64,000 nt of DNA from Nostoc sp. MG11 (GCF_014904695.1 NZ_JACXXN010000001.1:1-64000), one strand, 5' to 3'; positions 1-9,054 are shown, counted from the stretch's first letter. The notes: generated from the letters alone by a model not told the origin. A program made the numbers and translations.

Positions 1-2
1 TT

Positions 3-233
3 GCCAAGTTACAGGGGCATGAGGGTAGGGTCACAACTGCCAGTTTTAGCGCGGATGGGCAGCGCATCCTCACCGCCTCCTGGGACAACACAGCGCGAGT
101 TGTGTCTATTTATGCCTGGAATGTGGAAAGCTTGGAGCAATTACTAGCACGGGGTTGTCGGTGGTTGCATAACTATTTAATTTATGCGCCTAATTTGAGT
201 GATAGCGATAGGCAGCTTTGCAGGAAGAAATGA
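3..233 (+). CDS. WD40 repeat protein, C-terminal end (partial)
   Basis: The reading frame is open from the window edge to a TGA at 231-233, so only the last 76 residues are visible. They hold the end of a WD40 blade ([16 protein letters not shown], then [12 protein letters not shown]) followed by a tail rich in Leu and Arg. Such tails end the large cyanobacterial WD40 proteins, which often carry an NB-ARC or TIR-like N-terminal part outside the repeats. The upstream domains cannot be seen, so the function is open. WD40 propellers generally act as protein-binding scaffolds. Confidence 0.8.
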   Translation, partial: AKLQGHEGRVTTASFSADGQRILTASWDNTARVVSIYAWNVESLEQLLARGCRWLHNYLIYAPNLSDSDRQLCRKK

Positions 234-306
234 TGAGGGGGCAAGCCTGTGGTGATCCTGAGTTTAAATGTAGAGTGTGAGGCTATCTGTTAAAGAAAAA
301 TAATTG

Positions 307-385
307 TAGGTTGGGTTAAACCAAGTGAAACCCAACAATAACAAGCTTTTTGGGTGTTGGGTTTCGTTCCTCAACCCAACCTACG
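307..385. repeat. Dispersed palindromic repeat (AGGTTGGGTT family)
   Basis: The arms AGGTTGGGTT and AACCCAACCT face each other, and an internal arm pair (AACCCAAC/GTTGGGTT) sits between them. The segment TTGGGTTTCGTTCCTCAACC recurs at 58.2 kb, and its reverse complement is near 40.05 kb. It is therefore a dispersed element. The copy at 58.2 kb sits inside a MITE with clear ends; this copy has lost recognisable terminal repeats. Confidence 0.65.
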
Positions 386-428
386 CCTTCCCATAGTTAA
401 GAAAATGAGCGCTCCGCCATGAGAAAAT

Positions 429-521
429 GCGTAGGCGTAGCCCGTCGTAGACATCGCCTGCTGTAATCCTGAGTTGAAATATAGAGTGTGAGGCGTAGGC
501 GTAGCCCGTCGTAGACATCGC
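429..521. repeat. Dispersed repeat, two copies of the GGCGTAGGCGTAGCCCGTCG unit
   Basis: A roughly 29-bp unit beginning GCGTAGGCGTAGCCCGTCG and ending GACATCGC occurs at 429-457 and 492-521, again at 851-880, and in diverged form at 897-925. The second copy and the one at 851 share a longer ~60-bp context (TGTAATCCTGAGTTGAAAT and TAGAGTGTGAG upstream). The segment 234-557 holds only such repeats and no supported gene. Confidence 0.6.
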
Positions 522-557
522 TCTATAGTAAAAGGTAATTACTCTGTGCAATGACCT

Positions 558-758
558 ATGAAAGCTGAAGAATATCCCTTTGTTCAGGAGTTAATCACAG
601 ATAAAAAAGGTCAAGTTCTCAAGGTTGTTTTAGAGTTTGAGGAATATCAGCGCTTGTTAGAAGCTCTTGAAGACGAAGGACTTTATCGAGCCATGCAAGA
701 AGCAGTAACAGGCGAAACACCTTTGAGGATGAATGAGGCTCTTGCAGTACTTGACTAG
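558..758 (+). CDS. Small antitoxin-like protein (RelB/Phd type), no partner
   Basis: This 66-residue acidic protein has the layout of small cyanobacterial antitoxins: a short N-terminal beta region ending in LITDKKGQVLKVVLEFEEY, then a helical part (RLLEALEDEGLYRAMQEA). Known proteins of this kind bind DNA and neutralise a RelE/Txe-type ribonuclease encoded just downstream. No toxin frame follows; the next bases are repeats. It may be a solitary antitoxin, a remnant of a lost pair, or a protein acting in trans. The family assignment rests on overall resemblance, not on a decisive motif. Confidence 0.55.
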   Translation: MKAEEYPFVQELITDKKGQVLKVVLEFEEYQRLLEALEDEGLYRAMQEAVTGETPLRMNEALAVLD

Positions 759-819
759 GGATAAGGCATTGCCGCGTATTCAAATAAAATGAAATTTGCT
801 GTAGGAATGCGATCGCCTG

Positions 820-925
820 CTGTAACACTAAGCTTAAATGTAGAGTGCAAGGCGTAGGCGTAGCCCGTCGTAGACATCGCTTGATAACAAAGAGACGCGT
901 AGGCGAAGCCCATCGAAGATATCGC
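820..925. repeat. Dispersed repeats downstream of the antitoxin-like gene
   Basis: The stretch from 820 repeats the ~60-bp sequence seen at 462-521 with a few changes. It contains another GGCGTAGGCGTAGCCCGTCG unit (851-880) and a diverged relative (897-925). The antitoxin-like gene at 558-758 is thus bracketed by direct repeats. Confidence 0.6.
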
Positions 926-944
926 AGTTCAGATCTCGGTGTTT

Positions 945-1140
945 CGAGTTCCGAACACGAATGGCCGAGCAAAAAGGTCGAACTTCCGAGTTCTGAACAC
1001 GAATGGCCGAGCAAAAAGGTCGAACTTCCGAGTTCCGAGCACGAATGGCCGAGTAAAAACGTCGAACTTCCGAGTTCTGAACACGAATGGCCGAGCAAAA
1101 AGGTCGAACTTCCGAGTTCCGAGCACGAACTTCCGAGTTT
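945..1140. repeat. 42-bp minisatellite, about 4.5 units
   Basis: Units start at 945, 987, 1029, 1071 and 1113, each beginning CGAGTTC and containing GAATGGCCGAGCAAAAAGGT. The last unit is internally deleted. Because 42 is a multiple of three and the unit lacks stops in several frames, long overlapping open frames appear on both strands. None has a convincing ribosome site or family resemblance, so I treat the array as non-coding. The rest of 1141-1329 shows HIP1-type GCGATCGC sites and no gene. Confidence 0.85.
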
Positions 1141-1329
1141 TGATGTTGGATTTACTCACTGCAAAGATATTTATTGCTACTTTCTTTAGTTGTAAATGCG
1201 ATCGCACTGACTAATCCCAAAGAAAATTAATTATTGTTGAGCAAGCGATCGCACTTTTTCCACTGACAAACTCAATAATTGGCTGCATTGGCTAGCATAA
1301 TTACAATATTTCAAGTACAGATCCAAAAA

Positions 1330-2076
1330 TTATTCTTGAGCAACTGCTTCCACTTCTTCCACTGAGAAACTCAAAGCTTGGGCAATCTGTTCTACACTTA
1401 AGCCCATTTGCAATAATCGGGGTATGGCATCCCTTCTAGCCTGTTCTGCTTGTTCAGCCCGTTGTTTTTCTTGTTCAGCCCGTTGTTTTTCTTGTTCTAC
1501 TCGCTGGGAAATCTCTGTGTAAGTTAGAAAAGACACTCCATCAGGACGATAAAGTTGCAAGTTTTCTGCTGACCAAACAAAGCGAATCTTTAATCTAGGA
1601 CTAACCCAATCTGTCATTTGAGGGATGACATCTAAGCCGTCTTCTCCACGCAACCAACCTTGCAAGTTGTTCTTATCAGGATCATAAATGTAATACTCCT
1701 CCACGCCGTAGCGATCGTAGAAAAGTAATTTTTTGTCCATTTCATTTGGTGTATTGCTAGGAGAGAGAATTTCAAACACCACTTGTGGTGCAATTCCCTT
1801 TTCTTTCCATTGCATGTAGGAGAGACGATCGCCTTTTGGTCTACCCAATACCACCATGACATCCGGGGCGTTGACAATGGTGTTACGTCCCTCCACGGGA
1901 TACCAAAACAAATCTCCTGCAACAAACACGTTAGGATCTTCAGCAAATAGCCAATCTAAATTCTGCTGAATCTCGACTATCCAGCGAAACTGTATAGTAT
2001 TATTCGCCACTGGTTGTCCGTCACAATCTGGGTAGATAACCTCTGGATGAGTCTGTGGTTGGATTTGAAACACCAT
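1330..2076 (-). CDS. Uma2 family (DUF820) PD-(D/E)XK nuclease-fold protein
   Basis: This 248-residue protein carries the Uma2/DUF820 fold, a restriction-endonuclease-like family greatly expanded in cyanobacteria. The conserved core is visible: NAPDVMVVLG, then VVFEILSPSNT with the catalytic-type Glu and Ser-Pro, then the YDRYGVEEYYIYDP segment. A charged coiled-coil tail follows, built of repeats of EQEKQRA (residues about 190-215), and then a short helical end (LLQMGLSVEQIAQALSFS) common in this family. The biological role of Uma2 proteins is unsettled; many are thought to derive from mobile elements. The gene stands alone and faces away from uvrA. Confidence 0.9.
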   Translation of the reverse strand: MVFQIQPQTHPEVIYPDCDGQPVANNTIQFRWIVEIQQNLDWLFAEDPNVFVAGDLFWYPVEGRNTIVNAPDVMVVLGRPKGDRLSYMQWKEKGIAPQVVFEILSPSNTPNEMDKKLLFYDRYGVEEYYIYDPDKNNLQGWLRGEDGLDVIPQMTDWVSPRLKIRFVWSAENLQLYRPDGVSFLTYTEISQRVEQEKQRAEQEKQRAEQAEQARRDAIPRLLQMGLSVEQIAQALSFSVEEVEAVAQE

Positions 2077-2259
2077 AGCTTCGCCCTTAGAAGGATGTTT
2101 AATCGTGTTGCTTCCAAATTAGCAGATAGAGGAGGATGTCTGCGGCATGAATCTGGAGCGATCACCACTAAAAACAGTACGATTGTTCTACCATAACCGT
2201 AATAAAGATAGTATTATTAAGGACTGTTTCACGCCGCCTCTCACCATCAGCCTGCCGAT

Positions 2260-5157
2260 ATGTCAGATCCAAAGCTAGCCGAATCTCTAAATGGACATCT
2301 TCCCTACCCCGACCATAACAGCCAGAATACCATTCGGATTCGGGGTGCTAGGCAGCATAATCTGAAGAATATTGACTTGGAATTACCGCGCGATCGCCTA
2401 ATTGTATTCACTGGCGTTTCTGGTTCGGGCAAGTCTTCCTTAGCTTTTGATACCATTTTCGCTGAAGGTCAGCGGCGCTATGTGGAATCCCTCAGTGCCT
2501 ACGCGCGGCAATTTTTAGGACAATTGGATAAGCCGGATGTGGAGGCGATTGAAGGCTTAAGTCCAGCAATTTCCATTGACCAAAAGTCAACTTCTCATAA
2601 CCCCCGTTCCACTGTCGGCACAGTAACAGAGATTTATGACTATCTGCGGCTGCTGTTTGGTCGCGCTGGTGAACCCCATTGTCCGATTTGCGATCGCTGT
2701 ATCTCACCCCAGACAATTGATGAGATGGTTGATCGGATTATGGAACTGGGCGATCGCACCCGTTTCCAAATCCTCGCCCCCGTTGTCAGAGGTAAAAAAG
2801 GTACTCACCGCAAGCTGTTATCTAGTTTGGCATCTCAAGGTTTTGTCCGTGTGCGTGTCAATGGCGAAGTGCGAGAACTGTCCGATTCGATTGAATTAGA
2901 TAAAAATTTTACTCACACCATTGAAGTTGTAATTGACCGCTTGGTAAAAAAACCTGGTATCCAAGAGCGTTTAGTTGATTCTCTTTCTACGTGTCTCAAG
3001 CAATCAGGTGGTATTGCGAACATTGTCATTGGTGATAATCAGCAGCAAACAAATGACCAAGGACAAATGACAAATGACGAAGAAGAATTAGTATTTTCGG
3101 AAAATTTTGCTTGTCCAGAACATGGGGCGGTGATGGAGGAATTATCACCACGATTGTTCTCGTTTAATTCACCTTATGGTGCGTGTCCTCACTGTCATGG
3201 GATCGGGACTTTAAAAAGATTTTCGCCTGATTTGGTAGTACCTGACCCAGAGTCACCATTGTATGCTGCGATCGCGCCTTGGTCAGAAAAAGATAATTCT
3301 TACTATTTGGAATTACTCTACAGTTTGGGACAAGCTTATGAGTTTGAATTACAGACTATTTGGAGCAAGCTGACAGTAGAACAGCAGCAGATAGTTTTGT
3401 ATGGAGAACAAACTAAAGAGGGAGATAAAAAGCAGAATTTTAAAGGGGTAATTCCCATACTGCAAAGACAGTATGAGGGTGCTTCAGAGATGGTTAAGCA
3501 AAAGCTAGAGGATTATTTAGTTGATCAACCGTGTGAGGTTTGTGGGGGAAAGCGATTAAAACCAGAAGCCTTGGCGGTGAAGTTGGGACAATATGGAATT
3601 TTAGAGTTGACTGGGGTTTCAATTCGAGATTGTCGGGAGAGAATTGATCAGTTTAAGTTAAGCGATCGCCAGTTACAAATTGCTGATTTAGTACTCAGAG
3701 AAATCAAAGCTAGATTGCAATTTTTGCTAGATGTAGGATTAGATTACCTGACCCTTGACCGTCCAGCAATGACGCTTTCAGGTGGCGAAGCACAGCGAAT
3801 CCGCTTAGCAACACAAATTGGTTCTGGTTTAACAGGAGTTCTCTATGTTTTAGATGAACCGAGTATTGGTTTACATCAACGAGATAATGGCAGGTTGCTT
3901 AAAACTTTAACTAAGTTGCGTGATTTAGGTAATACATTAATTGTGGTTGAGCATGATGAAGAAACAATTCGCGCAGCTAACCACATAGTTGATATTGGCC
4001 CCGGTGCAGGAATTCACGGCGGAAATATTATTGCTCAAGGTGACTTCCAGGCGTTGCTAGCAGCAGAAAATTCCTTAACTGGTGCATATTTATCAGGACG
4101 GAGGGTAATTACCACACCAGAGGAACGTCGAGAAGGAAATGGACGCAGTTTAGTAATTAAAAGTGCTAATCGCAACAATTTAAAAAATATCGATGTAGAA
4201 ATCCCACTAGGTAAACTCGTCGCCGTTACTGGTGTTTCTGGTTCTGGTAAATCTACGCTAATTAACGAACTACTCTACCCATCTCTGCAACACCATTTAA
4301 CTAAGAAAGTTCCCTTACCTAAAGAGTTAGATAAGATACAGGGATTAAATGCTATTGATAAAGCGATCGTCATAGATCAATCCCCCATTGGACGTACACC
4401 ACGTTCCAACCCTGCAACTTACACAGGTATTTTCGATGCTGTGCGAGATGTGTTTTCCCAAACAGTAGAAGCCAAAGCTAGGGGTTACAAACCCGGACAA
4501 TTTTCTTTTAACGTTAAAGGTGGACGTTGCGAAGCTTGTAGCGGACAGGGGGTGAATGTCATTGAAATGAATTTTCTACCCGATGTTTACGTACAATGCG
4601 AAATTTGTAAAGGTGCAAGATACAACCGTGAGACTTTGCAGGTAAAGTATAAAGACAAGTCCATTTCTGATGTTCTCAACATGACAGTTGAGGAGAGTTT
4701 AGAGTTTTTTCAAAATATTCCTAAAGCTGTCGCCCGTTTGCAGACTTTATTTGATGTAGGGTTGGGTTATATTAAACTTGGTCAACCTGCGACTACCTTA
4801 TCTGGTGGTGAAGCACAGCGGGTAAAATTAGCAACTGAACTATCTCGACGCGCCACAGGTAAGACACTTTATTTAATAGATGAACCGACAACAGGGTTAT
4901 CTTTTTACGATGTTCATAAATTATTAGATGTATTGCAACGTTTGGTAGATAAAGGCAATTCAATTTTAGTAATTGAACACAATTTAGATGTAATTCGTTG
5001 TGCCGATTGGGTGATAGATTTAGGGCCAGAAGGTGGCGATAAAGGCGGAGAATTGATTGCTGTAGGCACACCGGAGGAAGTTGCAGCTAATCCCAAGTCT
5101 TATACTGGGCAATATTTGCAGCAGGTTTTGAAACAGTATCCGGCGATGAAATCTTAG
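2260..5157 (+). CDS. uvrA: Excinuclease ABC subunit A
   Basis: UvrA recognises DNA damage and loads UvrB in nucleotide excision repair in the cytoplasm. The 965-residue product has both ABC modules: Walker A at 51-60 ([10 protein letters not shown]) and near 657 (GVSGSGKST), and LSGGEAQR signatures near 505 and 846. The zinc modules are present ([31 protein letters not shown]). The family is usually about 940-950 residues; part of the excess is an insertion around residues 258-275 ([16 protein letters not shown]). It is encoded by a short tandem repeat typical of intergenic DNA in these organisms. The insert lies between the first nucleotide-binding module and the CPEHGA segment. Confidence 0.97.
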   Translation: MSDPKLAESLNGHLPYPDHNSQNTIRIRGARQHNLKNIDLELPRDRLIVFTGVSGSGKSSLAFDTIFAEGQRRYVESLSAYARQFLGQLDKPDVEAIEGLSPAISIDQKSTSHNPRSTVGTVTEIYDYLRLLFGRAGEPHCPICDRCISPQTIDEMVDRIMELGDRTRFQILAPVVRGKKGTHRKLLSSLASQGFVRVRVNGEVRELSDSIELDKNFTHTIEVVIDRLVKKPGIQERLVDSLSTCLKQSGGIANIVIGDNQQQTNDQGQMTNDEEELVFSENFACPEHGAVMEELSPRLFSFNSPYGACPHCHGIGTLKRFSPDLVVPDPESPLYAAIAPWSEKDNSYYLELLYSLGQAYEFELQTIWSKLTVEQQQIVLYGEQTKEGDKKQNFKGVIPILQRQYEGASEMVKQKLEDYLVDQPCEVCGGKRLKPEALAVKLGQYGILELTGVSIRDCRERIDQFKLSDRQLQIADLVLREIKARLQFLLDVGLDYLTLDRPAMTLSGGEAQRIRLATQIGSGLTGVLYVLDEPSIGLHQRDNGRLLKTLTKLRDLGNTLIVVEHDEETIRAANHIVDIGPGAGIHGGNIIAQGDFQALLAAENSLTGAYLSGRRVITTPEERREGNGRSLVIKSANRNNLKNIDVEIPLGKLVAVTGVSGSGKSTLINELLYPSLQHHLTKKVPLPKELDKIQGLNAIDKAIVIDQSPIGRTPRSNPATYTGIFDAVRDVFSQTVEAKARGYKPGQFSFNVKGGRCEACSGQGVNVIEMNFLPDVYVQCEICKGARYNRETLQVKYKDKSISDVLNMTVEESLEFFQNIPKAVARLQTLFDVGLGYIKLGQPATTLSGGEAQRVKLATELSRRATGKTLYLIDEPTTGLSFYDVHKLLDVLQRLVDKGNSILVIEHNLDVIRCADWVIDLGPEGGDKGGELIAVGTPEEVAANPKSYTGQYLQQVLKQYPAMKS
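3045..3079. repeat. Heptamer-type short tandem repeat inside uvrA
   Basis: The heptamer-like unit AAATGAC/ACAAATG repeats here (AAATGACC, GGACAAATGACAAATGAC). The same sequence type occurs between genes at about 48,325 (GGACAAATGACAAATG). In uvrA it is in frame and adds about a dozen Asn/Gln/Asp/Thr residues. Confidence 0.7.
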
Positions 5158-5235
5158 TCTTTTCCGAGTAGGGTGTATTACATACAGGTCATATCCAGGT
5201 GAAAAAAGCGGAGAAGGTTGTGTAGCAAACGTATT

Positions 5236-5568
5236 ATGAAACTTCCTAACCGTGAATGCGCTATCGTTGAAATAGATAAAATCGCGGGTTACTGTCTCAA
5301 CCCAGAACATCCAGAGGGAAAACACAAAGCCCGTGTATTTAAATCTGCACTAGACTTAAATTTAGATGATGCGGAAGAATTACAAGCGATCCTTTTACAA
5401 GCAGTAGCAAATTATGATGCTATCCCTGGTAAAAGGAATCCATACGGTCAAAAATATATCATTGATTTTCCTCTAAATCGTTCAGATAAACAAGCAATTA
5501 TTCAAAGCGTTTGGATAGTGCGTAATAATGAAGGCTTCCCCCGCCTAGTCACCTGTTATGTAATCTAA
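5236..5568 (+). CDS. DUF6883 domain protein
   Basis: This 110-residue protein matches the DUF6883 pattern: a short N-terminal strand, KIAGYCLNPEHPEGKHKARVF, then the end segment WIVRNNEGFPRLVTCYVI. In this family the N-P-x-H-x-x-GK-H-K-A-R-V-F stretch is the conserved core, and it is also found at the C-termini of polymorphic toxins, so a toxin or nuclease-like role has been suggested but not shown. I chose ATG 5236; a TTG at 5218 closer to GGAGAAGG would add six residues. It is followed after 17 bases by a DUF4926 gene, and the two probably form a unit. Confidence 0.75.
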   Translation: MKLPNRECAIVEIDKIAGYCLNPEHPEGKHKARVFKSALDLNLDDAEELQAILLQAVANYDAIPGKRNPYGQKYIIDFPLNRSDKQAIIQSVWIVRNNEGFPRLVTCYVI

Positions 5569-5585
5569 GCAATGAGGTAATACCA

Positions 5586-5804
5586 ATGAAATTATTAGAT
5601 GTGGTTGCCCTAACCGAAGACTTACCAGAATTGGGATTGCATCGCGGTCAAGTAGGAACGATTGTGGAAGAATATGAACCTGGAGTTTTTGAAGTAGAAT
5701 TCAGCGACTTAACAGGAAAAGCTTATGCCGTAGAAACTTTAAATGCTACCCAGCTAATGACTTTATATCATCAACCAATTGGTGGGAAAACATTATTGGT
5801 TTAA
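5586..5804 (+). CDS. DUF4926 domain protein
   Basis: This 72-residue protein is DUF4926 throughout: LLDVVALTEDLPELGLHRGQ, then GTVE-type beta strands (GTIVEEYEPGVFEVEF) and a C-terminal Thr/Leu segment. The family forms a small SH3-like barrel and is very common next to DUF6883 in cyanobacteria. A GAGG at 5575-5578 lies seven bases before the ATG. The arrangement, two tiny genes in one transcript, resembles toxin/immunity or toxin/antitoxin pairs, but no activity is established. Codon use is like the neighbours. Confidence 0.8.
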   Translation: MKLLDVVALTEDLPELGLHRGQVGTIVEEYEPGVFEVEFSDLTGKAYAVETLNATQLMTLYHQPIGGKTLLV

Positions 5805-6068
5805 CTGCCCTCCCTACGGTACTTTTGAGATCGGCTCAACACCCACACCACATTTGGCTCTGAGAGGGCGGGATTATAGCAATATAGCTAGTTCTCTACA
5901 GTAAAATCCTCAGATTAATTAGTCTTTGAGGGTTTTGTCGAGATTTGGCGGTATTGGGGAAAGTTAAACAAGGTTATTGCACACTACATTTCTTCTATAA
6001 TTTTATTACCTAGTAAATCATTTTGTCATTCCTCTGTAGCTTATTCTATAGTTTGACCATCTAGAAAA

Positions 6069-6471
6069 TCAACAAATAAACAAACTTCCATCAACGTGAA
6101 AAAACTTTCCCAAAGCCTCAGCTTGTTCTTCCGTTATTTCTAACTCGCCATCAATAATTTTTGCTAAAATCTCGCTCGATCCAATAATTTGTACTAAATC
6201 AGCTTGTTCCCAACTCCTAGCTTCCATCAAATGCTTGAGTCTTAAGGAAGGTGTTGAAACATGAAGCTGATAGTGCTTATCTTCAAAATCTTCAATCAGT
6301 TTTACTAAATAATTCCAGCAAAGCATCTTCTTCAGGAGTCAGATGAGAACGAAAAAGCAGTTCTTCAACAGTTTCTAAAAACTTATCGTTTTCCTCTTCT
6401 GTCTTGATAATCCGAGGTTGATGTTGAGACAGCAATTGACTGTAAATGTCTAAGTTAAAAGTAAGAGTCAT
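6069..6471 (-). pseudogene. HigA-like HTH antitoxin, frameshifted
   Basis: Reading from ATG at 6471 on the minus strand gives MTLTFNLDIYSQLLSQHQPR and on to LTPEEDALLELFSKTD, then a stop. The next frame continues the expected protein (LVKLIEDFEDKHYQL, then LRLKHLMEARSWEQADLVQI with the helix-turn-helix, ending ALGKFFHVDGSLFI). One extra T in the GAATTATTTAG stretch explains the shift; without it the product would be about 133 residues and collinear with the cyanobacterial antitoxins that pair with HigB ribonucleases. No HigB-like gene is adjacent. It is either a recent pseudogene or a sequencing error. Confidence 0.7.
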
Positions 6472-6976
6472 TTTTCCAGTTGTCTTTGAGAACTTTAGCC
6501 AAGTGGACGATGAAGGCTAGCAGCGAATAATATAAGCGGAGATATTGCGCGATCGCAAGGGAACTGCATAGCTGATCACCTAATATCGCTGGATCTGCTC
6601 TGAAGTAAGGGTTTTTGAGTGAGATCGCTAATTACTTCCAACTTCTAACAACTAATCAAGAAACTTGCACACGAACTGATATTGTATAAAATGGTACTTT
6701 TCATAAAAATCATTACTTATTTATTACTTTCGTCAATACGTCAATAAGTAAAATATATTTTGATATTAGGTTTAATATTAGTTTTCATATGAGTTTTTAA
6801 ACTTGAGAAATATGAAATTTAAGCTAATATTTTACTTAAATAAATAATTACAAATCACTCTAACTCGATTTAAAAAATAACAATCCAGCTATTGCCTAAC
6901 TGAGTTACTAAATTATACACCGAAAACATTACATCAAGCTAAACACATCAGAAATATCTCAAGGGAAAATAGGCTT
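6472..6976. other. AT-rich intergenic region
   Basis: I see no coding frame, RNA gene or strong terminator here. The part from about 6680 to 6900 is very AT-rich and probably contains the promoter of the downstream membrane-protein gene. HIP1-related GCGATCGC occurs near 6548. Confidence 0.5.
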
Positions 6977-8128
6977 ATGAGTCACAAAGATATCCAGGAG
7001 CAATGCCAAAGTATCCTTAAAGACCTACAACAAGAAATTTATCAACTGCTTGAAGAAATACAAAATAAACTTCAACAAGTAGAGTTACAAAATTTAAAAG
7101 AGAATATTCAGGAAGAAATTGCTAGTCAAATATCACTTTTACAGCGCTTTGGAGAATACATTTTAAAAGTTCAAAATAGTAAACCAAAAAGTATAGCTGA
7201 ATGTATCACTCTACAATCAAAGCTCAAATCAGCTAAAGTGGCTTTGTATTTTCTGCTAATGATGAAGCAAGAAAAAATAGTTCTTGCTAAAAATATAAGA
7301 CACGATATTGAATATTTTATCAACAGTAAAACATTTCTAGGTCTGATAAAAAACTTTTTCAAGCAAGCTGTTCGAGAATGGTCAGCACCGACCAAAATTC
7401 TACTGGGGCTTGCAATGGCAATGCCAATCTATTCAATTGTAATAGGAGTTTTCATGATCACGGTTGCAGTAACAACATTGACCCAGATAGACTCGCTAAC
7501 AGAAGCATTGAAAAATAGTAACACTGTGCCGAAATCCTCTAATGTTATAGATGAAAAAGCAAAAGTTAAACCAAGTCAAATACAACTATTCTTTGAAAGA
7601 TCTACTTTGGTAATGGTCGCTGGTTTTGCTGGAACATTTGGTAGTATTATTAGCATCCTAATTCGACTGAAAAAATACCAGGATAGTGACTATAAAGGCT
7701 CAGCTGCTCCTATTTTAGTTGGCTTTGCCAAGCCTTTGATTGGAACAGCATTTGGCATCTTAGTTTTTACAATTATTAACTCTAATATTATCTCAACTAT
7801 ACAAGTTCCTAAGTCATCTGAAGAACCAAGAAATACTGATATTAAATATTATTTCTTCTTTTCAATTGCATTTGTAGTTGGTTTTAGCGAACGGTTAGCT
7901 GATGATATTATCCAGCGAGCAGAAGGTGTTGTAATACCATCAGAAACAGTAACCAAACTTGAGGAAGCAGGAGAAGATTTTCAGAATTCTGCTCAAGAGA
8001 TTCAGGGGGCAGGAAAAGATTTTCAGCATTCCGCCAAAGATATTCAGGAAGCAGGAGAAAATTTTCAGAATTCTGCTAAAGACATTCAGGAAGCAGCAGA
8101 AGATTTAAAACATAGTGCAACTAATTAG
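6977..8128 (+). CDS. Four-helix membrane protein with coiled coil and 14-residue C-terminal repeats
   Basis: I do not recognise the family. The 383-residue product starts with about 130 residues of predicted coiled coil (KDLQQEIYQLLEEIQNKLQQ). Hydrophobic segments lie near 140-168, 210-231, 247-269 and 290-305. The C-terminus (328-383) is three and a half copies of a 14-residue unit, EAGEDFQNSAQEIQ, encoded by a 42-bp tandem repeat. Such amphipathic repeats can form a long helix on the cytoplasmic side. The motif FSERLADDIIQRAEG joins the last helix to the repeats. No neighbour suggests a role, and no signal peptide is present. Confidence 0.75.
   Translation: MSHKDIQEQCQSILKDLQQEIYQLLEEIQNKLQQVELQNLKENIQEEIASQISLLQRFGEYILKVQNSKPKSIAECITLQSKLKSAKVALYFLLMMKQEKIVLAKNIRHDIEYFINSKTFLGLIKNFFKQAVREWSAPTKILLGLAMAMPIYSIVIGVFMITVAVTTLTQIDSLTEALKNSNTVPKSSNVIDEKAKVKPSQIQLFFERSTLVMVAGFAGTFGSIISILIRLKKYQDSDYKGSAAPILVGFAKPLIGTAFGILVFTIINSNIISTIQVPKSSEEPRNTDIKYYFFFSIAFVVGFSERLADDIIQRAEGVVIPSETVTKLEEAGEDFQNSAQEIQGAGKDFQHSAKDIQEAGENFQNSAKDIQEAAEDLKHSATN
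7960..8125 (+). repeat. 42-bp coding tandem repeat in the membrane protein gene
   Basis: The units begin GAAGCAGGAGAAGATTTTCA and recur every 42 bp with substitutions (start points near 7960, 8002, 8044, 8086). The repeat encodes the 14-residue helical motif and shares its period with the non-coding array at 945-1140, although the sequence differs. Confidence 0.75.
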
Positions 8129-8297
8129 CCAACAACTGAATCCTCTCAAATCAATAGCTCACAAACCCAAAAACTCAACCTGAGCAAATATAGAAACTAA
8201 AGTTTAGGCTAATAATGAAGAGTAGGTTTGATGAAACATAGTTTTACAACTTATTTTTGCTCATACTTAAGTTTTTACAACAAAACCGAATCAGTTA

Positions 8298-8540
8298 TTA
8301 ATAGCTAAAAACAGAACCAACTGTTAATTGTCTTGAATAGTCTGTACCATCAGCCCTATTATCATAAACGCTATACGGGCCTCCAATTATGTTGAGCAAG
8401 GGATTAAAGCCGTAATTGATAGCGATTATCTGAATATTAATATCTCCTCCCAATAAATCATCTATTTGCGCTGGAGCCAGGCCATTTATAAATGGGTTTA
8501 CATCAATAGGCTCTAAGTCTGAAATTATTATATTAGCCAT
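8298..8540 (-). CDS. Small protein with a double-glycine leader-like N-terminus
   Basis: This is an 80-residue hypothetical protein from the ATG at 8540; an upstream ATG at 8588 would add 16 residues, but the shorter form matches small cyanobacterial proteins beginning MxNIxIxDL. The first part is acidic and ends IDDLLGGD, which resembles a double-glycine processing site recognised by peptidase-containing ABC exporters. The remainder (INIQIIAINYGFNPLLNIIG, then YSVYDNRADGTDYSRQ) could be a secreted peptide. No C39-peptidase transporter is near, so export is only inferred. The end is rich in Tyr and Ser. Confidence 0.5.
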   Translation of the reverse strand: MANIIISDLEPIDVNPFINGLAPAQIDDLLGGDINIQIIAINYGFNPLLNIIGGPYSVYDNRADGTDYSRQLTVGSVFSY

Positions 8541-9054
8541 TATTTTATTTTCGTAATCAGGATATAATTCGTGTTTTACCATTTGCATCTATTCTTTGTA
8601 AACGCTGTGCGTGTCTGTGAAGTATTTTTGGGTAGGTTTCCCCATAAATACAAATTTTTTAAAATTTCCTCAAAATTCGAGAACACAGAGTATCAATAGT
8701 TTTAGATAAAATAGTGCTTTTCTAATTGGTAAAACCAGAGTTGAATTTGACTTTATAAAGTTTAATATTATTACTCAGAGTTTAACTAGATTATATATAA
8801 AATTTTTATAAGGAAATAAATAATATGTAAAGCTTTATAGAAAAATTAGTTATATAAAAATTTTTTTAGGACAGAATTAAATGACTTTTGTCTCCAGATT
8901 TGATATTTTTTATAGTAATTTTTTGCTGGTCTGTTTCCCTAAACAAAATTTGATACAAGCTAACACTATAAATGATCTTTAATTACTATTGTTTCTTTAA
9001 TTAATAGAGGAAGACTTCCTTTTAGTCTTTAAAAGGGAAATATATAGCTGCTAA
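8541..9054. other. AT-rich intergenic region
   Basis: No gene is supported here. The stretch 8700-9050 is strongly AT-rich with runs of A and T and no clear hairpin. It separates two minus-strand genes. Confidence 0.5.

Noticed and set aside
945-1140. Possible CRISPR array
   Set aside because: The units are directly joined 42-bp repeats without unique spacers, and no cas genes are in the window.
619-1214. Several long overlapping frames on both strands across the minisatellite
   Set aside because: They arise from the 42-bp period without stop codons; no ribosome site, no family resemblance, and they conflict with each other.
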